This document shows, in pieces, positions 7,610 through 15,782 of a DNA stretch of 64,000 bases. Position 1 is the first letter of the stretch, and every line of letters begins with the position of its first letter. Where the stretch lies: assembly GCA_050012775.1 (NCBI GenBank), contig JBEKGN010000022.1, forward strand, positions 1 through 64,000. The letters are read 5' to 3'. The notes beneath the pieces are model-generated. The model saw only the letters and a program-made list of their open reading frames with translations. It was not told the origin of the DNA and made no database searches. The translations under genes were made by a program, and so were the position numbers. Source of the stretch: Roseiarcus sp050012775. GTDB taxonomy: Bacteria > Pseudomonadota > Alphaproteobacteria > Rhizobiales > Beijerinckiaceae.

Positions 7610-8797
7610 ATGAGCAAACGCAGCCTCATCCAACCCGTCACGGCGGGCCTCATCACGGCCTTCGTCGGCTTCGCCAGTTCCTTCGCGGTGATCCTCAAGG
7701 GCCTGACGGCGGTGGGCGCGAGCGACGCCCAGGCGGCTTCGGGATTGATGGCGCTGTCCATCGCCATGGGCGTCGCCGGAATCGGCCTGAGCCTTTGGAC
7801 CCGCATGCCGGTTTCCGCGGCGTGGTCGACGCCGGGCGGCGCGCTGCTCGCCGCTACGGGAGCGGCGGCGGGAGGCTTTCCCGCGGCGACCGGCGCGTTT
7901 CTCGTCGTCGGCGCTCTGATGGTCGCGGCGGGCCTCGTGCGTCCGTTTGGGCGCCTGGTGGCGGCGATCCCCTCCGCGCTCGCCAACGCCATGCTCGCGG
8001 GGATTCTGTTCGGGCTTTGCCTCGCGCCGATCCGCGGGCTGATCGAATCGCCGCGTCAGGCGAGCGTGGTGATCCTGGCCTGGCTCGTCGTTTCCCGTTG
8101 GAAGCGGCTCTACGCGACCCCGGCCGCCGCGATCGTCGCCGCGCTGCTGATCGGCTTCGGCGGCTCGGGCGAGGGCTTCTCCCTCTCCGCGCTGACGCCG
8201 CAATGGGTGTGGACGACGCCGGTCTTCTCGCTCGACGCCATCGTCTCGCTGGCGCTGCCTCTGTTCATCGTCACCATGGCCTCGCAGAACCTGCCGGGCC
8301 TGGCGGTGCTCTCGGCCTATAATTACCGGCCCGAGCCCGGTCCGCTGGTCGCGACGACGGGCGCATTCACGCTGCTGGCCGCCCCGTTCGGCGGCCATGC
8401 GGTGAACCTAAGCGCGATCACCGCGGCGCTGTGCGCCTCGCCCGACGCCTCGCCCGATCCGGCAAAACGCTGGATCGCGGCGGCGACGGCCGGCGCCGCC
8501 TATGTCGTCTTCGGCCTTCTGGCGGGCGGCGTGACGCATTTCGTCTCGGGCTCGCCGATCCTCGTCGAGGCGGTGGCTGGCCTGGCCTTGCTCAACGCCT
8601 TCGGCGCGGCGCTGCACAACGCGCTCGCCGACGCCTCCGAGCGCGAGGCGGCGCTCGCGACCTTCCTCGTCTCGGCGTCGGGCGTCGGCTTCTATGGAAT
8701 CGGCGGCGCCTTCTGGGGCCTGCTGGCCGGCGGCGCCGTCCTCGTCCTCACCAGAGCCGGCGCCGCGGTCGGGCGAACGCCGGGGAAGACGGGCTGA
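7610..8797 (+). CDS. BenE-family benzoate/H+ symporter-like transporter
   Basis: Inner-membrane transporter of the BenE (benzoate membrane transport) family, 395 residues with about 11-12 hydrophobic segments. Typical blocks are AGLITAFVGFASSFAVILKG, AWSTPGGALL, FGGHAVNLSAITAALC, and a late LVSASGVGFYGIGGAFWGL. The benzoate specificity is a family label; no benzoate-degrading genes are nearby apart from the convergent FAD monooxygenase, which could act on aromatic acids. It starts at ATG 7610 and ends 18 bases before the end of that convergent gene. Confidence 0.85.
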   Translation: MSKRSLIQPVTAGLITAFVGFASSFAVILKGLTAVGASDAQAASGLMALSIAMGVAGIGLSLWTRMPVSAAWSTPGGALLAATGAAAGGFPAATGAFLVVGALMVAAGLVRPFGRLVAAIPSALANAMLAGILFGLCLAPIRGLIESPRQASVVILAWLVVSRWKRLYATPAAAIVAALLIGFGGSGEGFSLSALTPQWVWTTPVFSLDAIVSLALPLFIVTMASQNLPGLAVLSAYNYRPEPGPLVATTGAFTLLAAPFGGHAVNLSAITAALCASPDASPDPAKRWIAAATAGAAYVVFGLLAGGVTHFVSGSPILVEAVAGLALLNAFGAALHNALADASEREAALATFLVSASGVGFYGIGGAFWGLLAGGAVLVLTRAGAAVGRTPGKTG

Positions 8798-8815
8798 GCG
8801 GGCTCGAGGCGCGCT

Positions 8816-10000
8816 TTAGGCCGCGTAGAGCCAATCGTAGCGCTTGAGCAGGCGCTCCGGTCCGAGCGCGCGCATCGTCAGGTCGCGCGCCAGGGCGAGG
8901 GGGCCGCTCATGTGGTAGATGCGGCCTTGCGCGAGCGCGTCGCGCTGGACGCGCGCAGCGCGCGCGACGCGGTCGCGGGAATAGGCGGCGAGCGCCTTGG
9001 CGACGTCGGCGGATGCGGCGAGGCGGCGCGCGAGGGCGTCGGCGTCCTCGATCGCCTGCGCCGCGCCCTGCGCGAGAAACGGCGTCATAGGATGCGCGGC
9101 GTCGCCGAGCAGCGCGATCGCCCCGAGCGAAAATCGCGCGATCGGCGGGCGAAGGAAAAGCGGCCAGGCCCGCCAATTGTCGGCCGCGCCGATCAGCGCG
9201 CGCGCCTCTTTCGACCAATCGCGAAACGCCCGGTCGAGGGCGGGTCGGTCGGCGACGCCATCCCAGGGGTGGTCGCCCTTTTCGCCGCGCCATGTCGATT
9301 CGATCGCCGCGACGAGGTTGACGATCGATCCCTCGCGCAGGGGATAATGCACCAAATGCGCCTTGGCGCCGAGGCGCAGCGTGACCTCGCTCGCGCTCCA
9401 GCGCGCGGCGACGCTTTGCGATGCGACGGTGGCGCGGAACGCGACGCGGCCGGAGAAGAGCGCCGCGCCGGCGGCTCCGAGGCCGATCCGCTCGCGCGCC
9501 AGCGAGCGCAGGCCGTCCGCCCCGATGAGAACGTCTCCGGCCTCGCGCGTCGTGACGAGGCCGCGCTTGAGGCCGATCGAGACGCCGTCGCCGTCGGCGC
9601 CGATTCCGGCGACCTCGGTCCCCAGATGCAGAGCGACATTGGGCAGGCGCGTCGCCGCCTCGGCGAGCGCGCGTTGCAGATCGGCGCGGTGAATGACGAG
9701 ATAGGGCGCGCCCCAGCGCCGCTCGGCGTCCTCGATCGGCAGTCGCGCCAGCTCGGCGTCGTCGCTCCCGCGCAGGATGCGGATCGCGCGCGGCGCGGTG
9801 GCGAGGCCGCGCACGGCGTCAAGGACGCCCAATCGCTGGAGAACGCGGGTCGCGTTGGGCGTGAGCTGAAGCCCCGCGCCGAACTCCTGGAGGACGGGCG
9901 CGCGTTCGAAGATCTCGACTTTGAAATCTCCCCGCGCCAGCGCGAGCGCGGCGGTCAGCCCGCCGATCCCGGCGCCGGCGATGAGCGCGCGGCGCGCCAT
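8816..10000 (-). CDS. FAD-dependent monooxygenase, salicylate hydroxylase-like
   Basis: Class A flavin monooxygenase of 394 residues. It has the N-terminal Rossmann motif GAGIGGLTAALALA, the FAD/NAD(P)H-contact DG motif (VLIGADGLRS) and the GD motif (ALLGDAAHPMTPFLAQGAA) followed by AIEDADALARRL. This matches the salicylate 1-monooxygenase/6-hydroxynicotinate 3-monooxygenase branch of the UbiH/PHBH superfamily. The substrate cannot be read from the sequence. Its start is only 3 bases after the stop of the zinc-finger gene, so the two are surely cotranscribed. Confidence 0.87.
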   Translation of the reverse strand: MARRALIAGAGIGGLTAALALARGDFKVEIFERAPVLQEFGAGLQLTPNATRVLQRLGVLDAVRGLATAPRAIRILRGSDDAELARLPIEDAERRWGAPYLVIHRADLQRALAEAATRLPNVALHLGTEVAGIGADGDGVSIGLKRGLVTTREAGDVLIGADGLRSLARERIGLGAAGAALFSGRVAFRATVASQSVAARWSASEVTLRLGAKAHLVHYPLREGSIVNLVAAIESTWRGEKGDHPWDGVADRPALDRAFRDWSKEARALIGAADNWRAWPLFLRPPIARFSLGAIALLGDAAHPMTPFLAQGAAQAIEDADALARRLAASADVAKALAAYSRDRVARAARVQRDALAQGRIYHMSGPLALARDLTMRALGPERLLKRYDWLYAA

Positions 10001-10003
10001 GGC

Positions 10004-10243
10004 TCACGCTGCGTCGTGAAGTTCGCACTCGGCGGGAATGGAATGCGCCCCAAGCGTCGGATCATAGACGAAGCGCGTCGAGCAATAGGAGCAGATCGCT
10101 TCCGTGTCGCCGCCCATGTCGATGAAGATGTGCGGATGGTCGAACGGCGGCTTGGCGCCCGTGCACATGAACTCCTTGACGCCGACCCGGATCGTGGCGA
10201 CGCCGGGGTCGTTGTGAAAATGCGGGATGAGGTGATCCGCCAT
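10004..10243 (-). CDS. CHCC zinc-finger protein, NDUFS6-like
   Basis: A 79-residue protein starting MADHLIPHFHND at ATG 10243; the frame is open to 10288, but the shorter form fits the family. It has the CHCC zinc ligands: Cys in KEFMCTG, His in FDHPH, and CSYC. The mitochondrial relative NDUFS6 is an accessory subunit of complex I, and alphaproteobacterial homologs have been linked to complex I; that role here is inference. It is the promoter-proximal gene of a two-gene unit with the FAD monooxygenase and is divergent from the lipoprotein gene. Confidence 0.85.
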   Translation of the reverse strand: MADHLIPHFHNDPGVATIRVGVKEFMCTGAKPPFDHPHIFIDMGGDTEAICSYCSTRFVYDPTLGAHSIPAECELHDAA

Positions 10244-10380
10244 TTCGAGCCATCCTTCTTCAGCGCTGCGGCGGCGAGCATAAAGCATGTCCGCTCGGCC
10301 AGGGATAGTCTGACGGCCGCGTCGAATGGCCGCCGCGCCGCCCGAGCCGATTGCTTTTCACCGGAGACCGGAGCAGCATA

Positions 10381-10397
10381 TTAAGATAGCATTAACC
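10381..10397 (+). promoter_or_regulatory. Perfect CtrA-type binding box (TTAA-N7-TTAA)
   Basis: The sequence TTAAGATAGCATTAACC is an exact match to the alphaproteobacterial CtrA consensus TTAA-N7-TTAA, including the trailing CC of the TTAACC half-site. It lies 91 bases before the lipoprotein start (10488) and 138 bases before the divergent zinc-finger start (10243), in an otherwise GC-rich intergenic region. Occupancy is inferred from the match only. Confidence 0.55.
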
Positions 10398-10487
10398 GAC
10401 CAACGCACCCGAGCTGTCCGTAGCGCGTTCGACGCCGCGGCTGAATAAGGGATGCGAAGCTTCGGTTCGGCCTTTGGGGGGCTCGAA

Positions 10488-11753
10488 ATGACAGGTTTGG
10501 TTTCGCGTATCGCCGTCGCGGCGGCGTTGTGCTGGTTGGCGTCTGGCTGCGCCTATAATGACCATTTCGACAATCGCGTCGCGCGTTACGACATCGCCTC
10601 GGAGCAGGCGCGCGACCAGATGATCTTCACCAACATCGTTCGCGCGAGCCGCGCCGAGCCGCTGGCGTTCCTGCAGGTCGGCCAGATCAACGGCTCCAAC
10701 ACGACTTCGGCGACGATGGGCATGCCCTCGCTCGTGTTGGGGCCTTCGCCGCCGACGAAAATCGCCTCCAGCGCCGCCGGCGCCACTACCGACTTCTTGG
10801 CGTCTGCGTTGGACAAACAAGCCGTGTTCGGCGCCAATCCCGGCGCCACGGGCTTCCAGGCCAATTCCATCTCGACGAGCGGATCGACGAGCTTCAATGT
10901 GACGCCGTCGGAGACGAAGGATTTCTACCGCGGCCTGCTGCTCACGGTCGAGCCGGAGACGCTGGCGTTCTTCATCGAGCAAGGCATCGCGAGCGAAACG
11001 TTGTTCTACCTCTTCACGGAAAAAGTCGTCGAGGAAAAGGGCGGCGTGGTCAGTCAATATGTGAACGATCCGCTCGACCCGAATTTCGATAAATTTCAAC
11101 ATTACGTCGAGTTGGCGATGGCCTACGGCCTGATCGCCGAACCCGAGCCCGGCGCCAAGGCGGCGAAATTGGCCAAGTGCGACAAGACGGACAAGTCCGA
11201 CAAATCGGGCAATGGCGATTCTTCGGGCGCGGATTGTGGGCAGGCCCCGGCTTGGCGGCTCTGTTTCGATCGCTCCGCCTGGGCGCCGGGAACGAAGGCC
11301 GCCGACAATCACCCGATGTGCGGCTCACGCGAGAAGACGGCGGACACACGCATCGTGACTTTCCGCGACCGCAAAGGGGAACAGGTGAAATTGCGGGTGT
11401 TTCCGCGTTCGACCTTCTCGATTTTCCAGTATCTCGGGCGGCTCGTCGCCGCCGGCGAGGCCGGCGCGATCAAGCTGCAGACCCCACAAGCGGTCGGCCG
11501 CGATCCGCTCAAGGACGACACGCTCTTCGCCGTCGCCAGCGGCGGCGATGGCCTCTTCGGCCTCAACGGCGGCGATGTCGGCATCAAGGGCGGCGACTGC
11601 TTCCTGTCGGTCGCCTATGGCGGCCGCGGCTACTGCGTGCCCGACTCCGCATTGAACACCAAGCGCATTCTCGGTCTGCTGGCCCAGTTGCTGGCGCTCA
11701 ACACCTCGGTCCAGGACATCGGGATCACGCAGCAGGTGCAGCTGTTGCCGTAG
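10488..11753 (+). CDS. Predicted outer-envelope lipoprotein of unknown function
   Basis: A 421-residue protein with a lipoprotein signal peptide (MTGLVSRIAVAAALCWLASGC, lipobox LASGC). The Cys is followed by AYN, so there is no Asp+2 inner-membrane retention signal and outer-membrane sorting is likely. The mature protein opens with HFDNRVARYDIASEQARDQM and IFTNIVRASRAEPLAFLQ. A low-complexity Lys/Asp/Ser stretch (KCDKTDKSDKSGNGDSSG, about residues 222-240) divides it in two. The C-terminal half contains several cysteines that may pair in the periplasm. I do not recognise a named domain. A start at 10452 was set aside because ATG 10488 has a GGGGGG ribosome site and places the signal peptide correctly. 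A CtrA-type box lies upstream. Confidence 0.75.
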   Translation: MTGLVSRIAVAAALCWLASGCAYNDHFDNRVARYDIASEQARDQMIFTNIVRASRAEPLAFLQVGQINGSNTTSATMGMPSLVLGPSPPTKIASSAAGATTDFLASALDKQAVFGANPGATGFQANSISTSGSTSFNVTPSETKDFYRGLLLTVEPETLAFFIEQGIASETLFYLFTEKVVEEKGGVVSQYVNDPLDPNFDKFQHYVELAMAYGLIAEPEPGAKAAKLAKCDKTDKSDKSGNGDSSGADCGQAPAWRLCFDRSAWAPGTKAADNHPMCGSREKTADTRIVTFRDRKGEQVKLRVFPRSTFSIFQYLGRLVAAGEAGAIKLQTPQAVGRDPLKDDTLFAVASGGDGLFGLNGGDVGIKGGDCFLSVAYGGRGYCVPDSALNTKRILGLLAQLLALNTSVQDIGITQQVQLLP

Positions 11754-11810
11754 TAGCGGCCTCGGCGAGACGAGGATCACTCGAAACCCGGCGGAGGCTG
11801 GGGCGCGGCC

Positions 11811-12110
11811 TCACGCCGCCTCGGTCAGCCGCCGCAATTCGCGCTCGAATTCGAAGCGCAGTTGTTCCGCTTCGGAGTCCGGCAGCCAGTTCGCCATTTG
11901 CGGAAATACGATCTGGTACATGCGCGTCGTGCGCTCGTTCCACGGCGGACGGGATTGCGCCGCGCGCGCTTCCGCCAGCATTTTCTGCAAGCGGGCGCGG
12001 ATGTCGTCGGGGTCCGCGACGCCGACGCCGTTGTTGCGCGCCGGTTCATTGGCGAAGAGATCGCCTTGGGCCGGCTTGAAGCCGAAAAGGTCGGGCGTTT
12101 GGTCACTCAT
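11811..12110 (-). CDS. Small hypothetical protein coupled to the R-M gene
   Basis: A 99-residue soluble protein beginning MSDQTPDLFGFKPAQGDLF, with a helical charged C-terminus (DPDDIRARLQKMLAEARAAQ, then EAEQLRFEFERELRRL). The start at 12110 overlaps the stop of the upstream restriction-modification fragment by 8 bases (ATGAGTGA), which indicates translational coupling. A start at 12137 is possible but weaker. The product resembles small rhizobial proteins of the MSDQ-DLFG type, whose role I do not know. Its overlap suggests it could be an accessory or control protein of the R-M system, or simply a passenger. Confidence 0.6.
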   Translation of the reverse strand: MSDQTPDLFGFKPAQGDLFANEPARNNGVGVADPDDIRARLQKMLAEARAAQSRPPWNERTTRMYQIVFPQMANWLPDSEAEQLRFEFERELRRLTEAA

Positions 12111-13719
12111 CGACAACAGCAGGCTCAGTTTCGCCAAGGCCCAGGGCCTCGCGACTCAGAGTCGCGCCCAGGGCGCGTTCGAGAAGTTGATCGGCGCGGG
12201 CGAAAAGGTCAATGAGCTCGGCGATTCTGCCCACAAGATCGCGCAGCGCCGTGACGAGCGCGTGATCGATCGGCAGGCCTTGGCGCGCGTCGATCCAACG
12301 GAAGAGCAGGCGATATCCGCTGACCGAAAAGTTCCAAACCGCCGCGCTGACGCCTGACACGCGCCCGGTTCGATTGGCGCAGAGGTATATTTCGCCCTCG
12401 CTCCAATCGGTAGCGTGCAGAGTTTCGGTCGCTTCGCTCTCGACGCGCGCGACACCCGGATTCAGGAACTCGGCGCGCGGCGGACGGGCGAACGTCTCGA
12501 CCGCGCGGATTTCGCGGCCCAAGGCCGCCGCTTCGAGAAACAGCGCGTGATCGCTGGGGAATGGCACGTGCGGAAACACGTCCTCCAAGTCCTCGGCGAA
12601 GCGCAAAGTGTAGGATGTCGCCGACAGCAGGGCGAGGATCGCGTCGAATGCGTCTTGCGCGCTCACCGGAGCGCCGTAATTGGCGGCGAGCCCGGCGAGA
12701 AGGTTGGGCGAAACGTTGAACGGACCATGGCCGGCGCGATTGTCGCGCAGGGGGAACGCGTAGCCGCCTCGTCCACTAAAGGCGTGATAGTCGGGAAGCA
12801 GGCCGTGGGACCAGACAGCCGGGCCGGCGCCCGTGGCGAATGGCATGGCGTAGAGGGCGCAGTTTTCGACGCCCCAAACGGCTTGAAGTTCGGGGCGTAG
12901 GAAATCGCCGTAAGCGGGATGGTTGTATAGGTATCGGCTATCAAGCGGCCGATAGGCGACCTGGACAATTCTATTTGCTTCGAAAGGGATCGCGTGTGCG
13001 CCGACCCATTTTCGGTCTCTGCTGTCATGAAACATTGCGCGCGCAGGGTCAGCCAAAACAGCCAAGAATGACGCAATTCGCTCCCGCATGGCGGTTCGAG
13101 AAAACGCGTAGACAAAGTCGTCGCGTTTTGTTTGCAGTCCTGATCGATTGAAAATGAAACACTGAGACATTGACGCCCACTCGACGTCCTGGAAAGGCTT
13201 CGGTTTGAACGGGTCCAACCGATCTCGATTGATGAGGACTGCGCCGGGCCTCTCGCCGGTTTCGCTTCCAGCGAGAAGCCATGTCAATTTGGCGGCGCGC
13301 GTAAACAAACCTTCCGCCCAGCTATCGATGTACGTCACTCGAGCGAGCGCATCTTTGGCCTTGCTGCCGTCCGCGATCGCGACCGTGATTGCCGTTCCCA
13401 CCTGAATATTGAACACGCCTTGATCGCCCTCCACGCCCGCGCGTTCACCGCGCCGGACATCACCGCGCAGATCGATGATCTCGATGAGGTCGAATCGTTC
13501 GCGCAGCATGGCGCGCAATCCGGCGTAGGGCTTTCCCGCCAGAAAGGTGCGGTTCGAAATGAACGCCACGACGCCGCGCCTCGGGGCGCCTTCGCTTTCA
13601 AACAATTTCCAAATCGCCCAACGCCAGAAAGCGACCGAAAGCTCGGGAAACGTGTTGAGCTGATTTCCCCAGCCCGCCTCGCGCACGGGCGCCTTGAGAT
13701 CATCCCAAAGGTCGTTCAT
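12103..13719 (-). CDS. C-terminal fragment of the R-M enzyme (specificity half)
   Basis: Open fragment of 538 codons starting at an ATG that directly follows the TGA of the methylase fragment (TGAATG), so reinitiation is conceivable. It begins MNDLWDDLKAPVREAGWGNQ and NTFPELSVAFWRWAIWKLFE, the part just after motif IV of N6-adenine methylases. It then holds the long region resembling the type ISP C-terminal specificity domain (YRPLDSRYLYNHPAYGDFL, SHGLLPDYHAFSGRGGYAFP). No independent catalytic motif is visible, so alone it should be inactive. It overlaps the following small gene by 8 bases. Confidence 0.7.
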   Translation of the reverse strand: MNDLWDDLKAPVREAGWGNQLNTFPELSVAFWRWAIWKLFESEGAPRRGVVAFISNRTFLAGKPYAGLRAMLRERFDLIEIIDLRGDVRRGERAGVEGDQGVFNIQVGTAITVAIADGSKAKDALARVTYIDSWAEGLFTRAAKLTWLLAGSETGERPGAVLINRDRLDPFKPKPFQDVEWASMSQCFIFNRSGLQTKRDDFVYAFSRTAMRERIASFLAVLADPARAMFHDSRDRKWVGAHAIPFEANRIVQVAYRPLDSRYLYNHPAYGDFLRPELQAVWGVENCALYAMPFATGAGPAVWSHGLLPDYHAFSGRGGYAFPLRDNRAGHGPFNVSPNLLAGLAANYGAPVSAQDAFDAILALLSATSYTLRFAEDLEDVFPHVPFPSDHALFLEAAALGREIRAVETFARPPRAEFLNPGVARVESEATETLHATDWSEGEIYLCANRTGRVSGVSAAVWNFSVSGYRLLFRWIDARQGLPIDHALVTALRDLVGRIAELIDLFARADQLLERALGATLSREALGLGETEPAVVDE

Positions 13720-14958
13720 TCAGTCGCCGACGAGCTCGCCGACCTCGCCGGCCTCAAGCCTTCGGTAGGGCGGGTTTCCGATGATCGCCAGGATGGGCTG
13801 GCGCTCCTTGATTCGATCCGCCTCGTGCCTTTCCGTGCGGATGTTTTCAGCGACGAATCCTAAGCTCCCTAGCGGCGCCGCCGCTCCCGGTCTGGCCAGC
13901 GTGTCGGTCAGAAAGACGCCAAGGCGTTGATTGGCCTGCAACGCGCCCATCACATGGCGCAGTCGGTAATGCGCGACAGCGTACGGGCCCACGAGAAGTT
14001 CGAACCCGAACAGCCGTGACGCGAGAGCGCGCAGGGCTCCGGCGACCGCTCCCGGACCGGTGCTGGATTCGACTGAGGCGCGAACATGCTCGATCACGCC
14101 CAGCAAGAAGGTTCCGGTCCCTGTCGCGGGATCGAGCAGAGTCACCGACTCGTCGGCCACTCCTGTCGTCCCGAGATTCTCGCGCAACGCGCGGGCGAGC
14201 GCGGCGACCATGTACTTCACGACCTCGACGGGCGTGTAATAGACGCCATAACGTTCGCGTGCGGCGGGATCGAAGACTTGCAGGAAGTCCTCGTAGAAGT
14301 AGAGGATCGGATCGGGCTTGCCGGTCTTTCTCGCGAGAATTTCCGGATCGAAGCTGTTCACCGTGTCGAGGATGACGTCGAAGCCGACGCCGACGTCGAT
14401 AACGATTTCCTCCATGCTCAGCACGCGAAGCGTCGTACGCAAGAGCGAATGTTCCGGCGGCATGTTTCGCCAAGCGTCGCGGTCGACATCCTTGTCCGTG
14501 GCTTCACGCACAAGCAGCAAGCCGAATGCCAGCGTTTGCGCGAAGGCGGCGGCAAAAAGAGTTTCAAATCGTGGCGCGCTATAGCCGGCCGCTTGAGGAT
14601 GCGCGTAAAGCACTTCGCGAAAGTCGTCGCGGACAGCCTGCAAGGGCGTGCCGGTCGCTCCGGATTCGGCGAGTTCGGCCAGCCGATCCGCGACAATGCT
14701 TCGAACGAGGCGCGCAGCGTGGGCCAAGTTGCTCGCCAGTTGTTCCGCATCTTTCGCCGGCGGCGGATCGGCGAGAGCGAGCGGCGTCAAGGCCGCGACA
14801 AGCCCGGCGGGATCGCCGCATCGAATCAAACGCTCCGCGCTCGCGTCCGTCGTTTCTGGTTTGAGCGCGGCCTCGGGAACGATTTCAATCGAGTCTATCG
14901 GCTGGTCGCGCCTGAACACGCGAAGGCTCGAAAAATTCGAGATCGCCCAAACCGGCAA
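13720..14958 (-). CDS. Middle fragment of the R-M enzyme (N6-adenine methylase core)
   Basis: Open fragment carrying the methylase core; 14958 is only the first possible start (TTG), and the true frame continues back to about 15102, where the frameshift separates it from the N-terminal piece. It contains the stretch YFYEDFLQVFDPAARERYGV with YYTPVEVVKYMV, motif I DPATGTGTFLLG and motif IV IIGNPPYRR, followed 13 codons later by the TGA. The PD-ExK-like residues (GRPDIAL and VELKAP) lie just before 14958 in the same frame. See the pseudogene entry for the whole. Confidence 0.7.
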   Translation of the reverse strand: MPVWAISNFSSLRVFRRDQPIDSIEIVPEAALKPETTDASAERLIRCGDPAGLVAALTPLALADPPPAKDAEQLASNLAHAARLVRSIVADRLAELAESGATGTPLQAVRDDFREVLYAHPQAAGYSAPRFETLFAAAFAQTLAFGLLLVREATDKDVDRDAWRNMPPEHSLLRTTLRVLSMEEIVIDVGVGFDVILDTVNSFDPEILARKTGKPDPILYFYEDFLQVFDPAARERYGVYYTPVEVVKYMVAALARALRENLGTTGVADESVTLLDPATGTGTFLLGVIEHVRASVESSTGPGAVAGALRALASRLFGFELLVGPYAVAHYRLRHVMGALQANQRLGVFLTDTLARPGAAAPLGSLGFVAENIRTERHEADRIKERQPILAIIGNPPYRRLEAGEVGELVGD

Positions 14959-15359
14959 CGACTTGAAACGCTCGAACTGCTGCTTGTCGTGAGGATCGCG
15001 ATAGCGCGAAGGATCGCCCGGTTTGGTGGGCGCCTTGAGCTCGACAAAGGCGCGCGGCGGCTGACCAGCGCGCTTGAGGGCGATGTCCGGCCGACCAATG
15101 CCAGCGTGGCGAATTCAGGGACGACGACAAGTTCGTTCGACGAAATTAGCGGCAGCAGTGATTCGAGCAGGCGCTGGAATTCCGGCGCCAATGCCTGTTC
15201 GAGATTGCTCGGCCCCGCGCGACGCTGCTCGCGAATGCGCCGAGCGTATTCAATGATCGCTTCTGTCGACATCGCGCCACGTTAGCGCAGATTCGCGGAA
15301 TCACAAGAAACGAAAGGCTTTGCCCGGTCGCGAAGACGCCGCCGATTCACAGCCCTCGC

Positions 15360-15758
15360 TCAGAGCTTCATCGCGTCCTTGAGCTCGCGCAGCCGGTCGA
15401 GCTTCTCCTGCCAGAGGCGCTTCTGCTCGTCGGGGGCGTCGGCGAGATCCTCTTCGGCGTTCTTGATTTCCTGGTCGAGATGCGCCGCGTCGAGTTCGCC
15501 CGCGGGGATGGCGGTCTCCGCGAGCAGGATCAGGCCGCTCGCGCTGACGTCGGCGAAACCGCCGCGCACGAAGATCCGCGTCTGTTTGCCCTGCGCTTCC
15601 TCGAAGGTGACGACGCCCGGACGCAACGACGCCATCACCGGCGCGTGATCCCTGAGCACGACGAAGTCGCCCTCGCTGCCCGGCACGAGCACCGATTCGG
15701 CCGGACCGCTGAACATGAGCTTGTTCGGCGAAACGAGTTCGAAGTGAAAGCTGGCCAT
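15360..15758 (-). CDS. atpC: ATP synthase F1 subunit epsilon
   Basis: Epsilon subunit of the F1Fo ATP synthase, 132 residues: N-terminal beta-sandwich (FHFELVSPNKLMFSG, GSEGDFVVLRDHAPVMASL) and a C-terminal helical hairpin (about 85-132, EEDLADAPDEQKRLWQEKL). Start chosen at ATG 15758, preceded by AGGGG; the GTG two codons upstream would add only MT. Last gene of the atpHAGDC cluster, 24 bases after atpD. The Fo genes are not in the window; in alphaproteobacteria they form a separate cluster. Confidence 0.96.
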   Translation of the reverse strand: MASFHFELVSPNKLMFSGPAESVLVPGSEGDFVVLRDHAPVMASLRPGVVTFEEAQGKQTRIFVRGGFADVSASGLILLAETAIPAGELDAAHLDQEIKNAEEDLADAPDEQKRLWQEKLDRLRELKDAMKL

Positions 15759-15782
15759 GGTCACCCCTAAATGCGCGGCGGC

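Larger units (their letters stand above)
12103..15272 (-). pseudogene. Type ISP-like restriction-modification enzyme, disrupted by a frameshift and a nonsense codon
   Basis: One ancestral gene of about 1056 codons, now in three pieces. Piece A (15272 to about 15102) starts MSTEAIIEYARRIREQRRAG and runs to VVVPEFATL. A one-base deletion near 15102 shifts the frame; the next frame continues GIGRPDIALKRAGQPPRAF and VELKAP, together a PD-ExK nuclease motif. The frame then carries the N6-adenine methylase motif I (LLDPATGTGTFLLGV) and motif IV (NPPY). A TGA at 13722-13720 interrupts it between VGD and MNDLWDDL; related enzymes appear to have Trp there, so TGG to TGA is likely. The remainder is the target-recognition part. 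No helicase domain is visible. Either lesion could be a sequencing error, but two independent ones suggest a decayed or phase-varied system. Confidence 0.75.
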
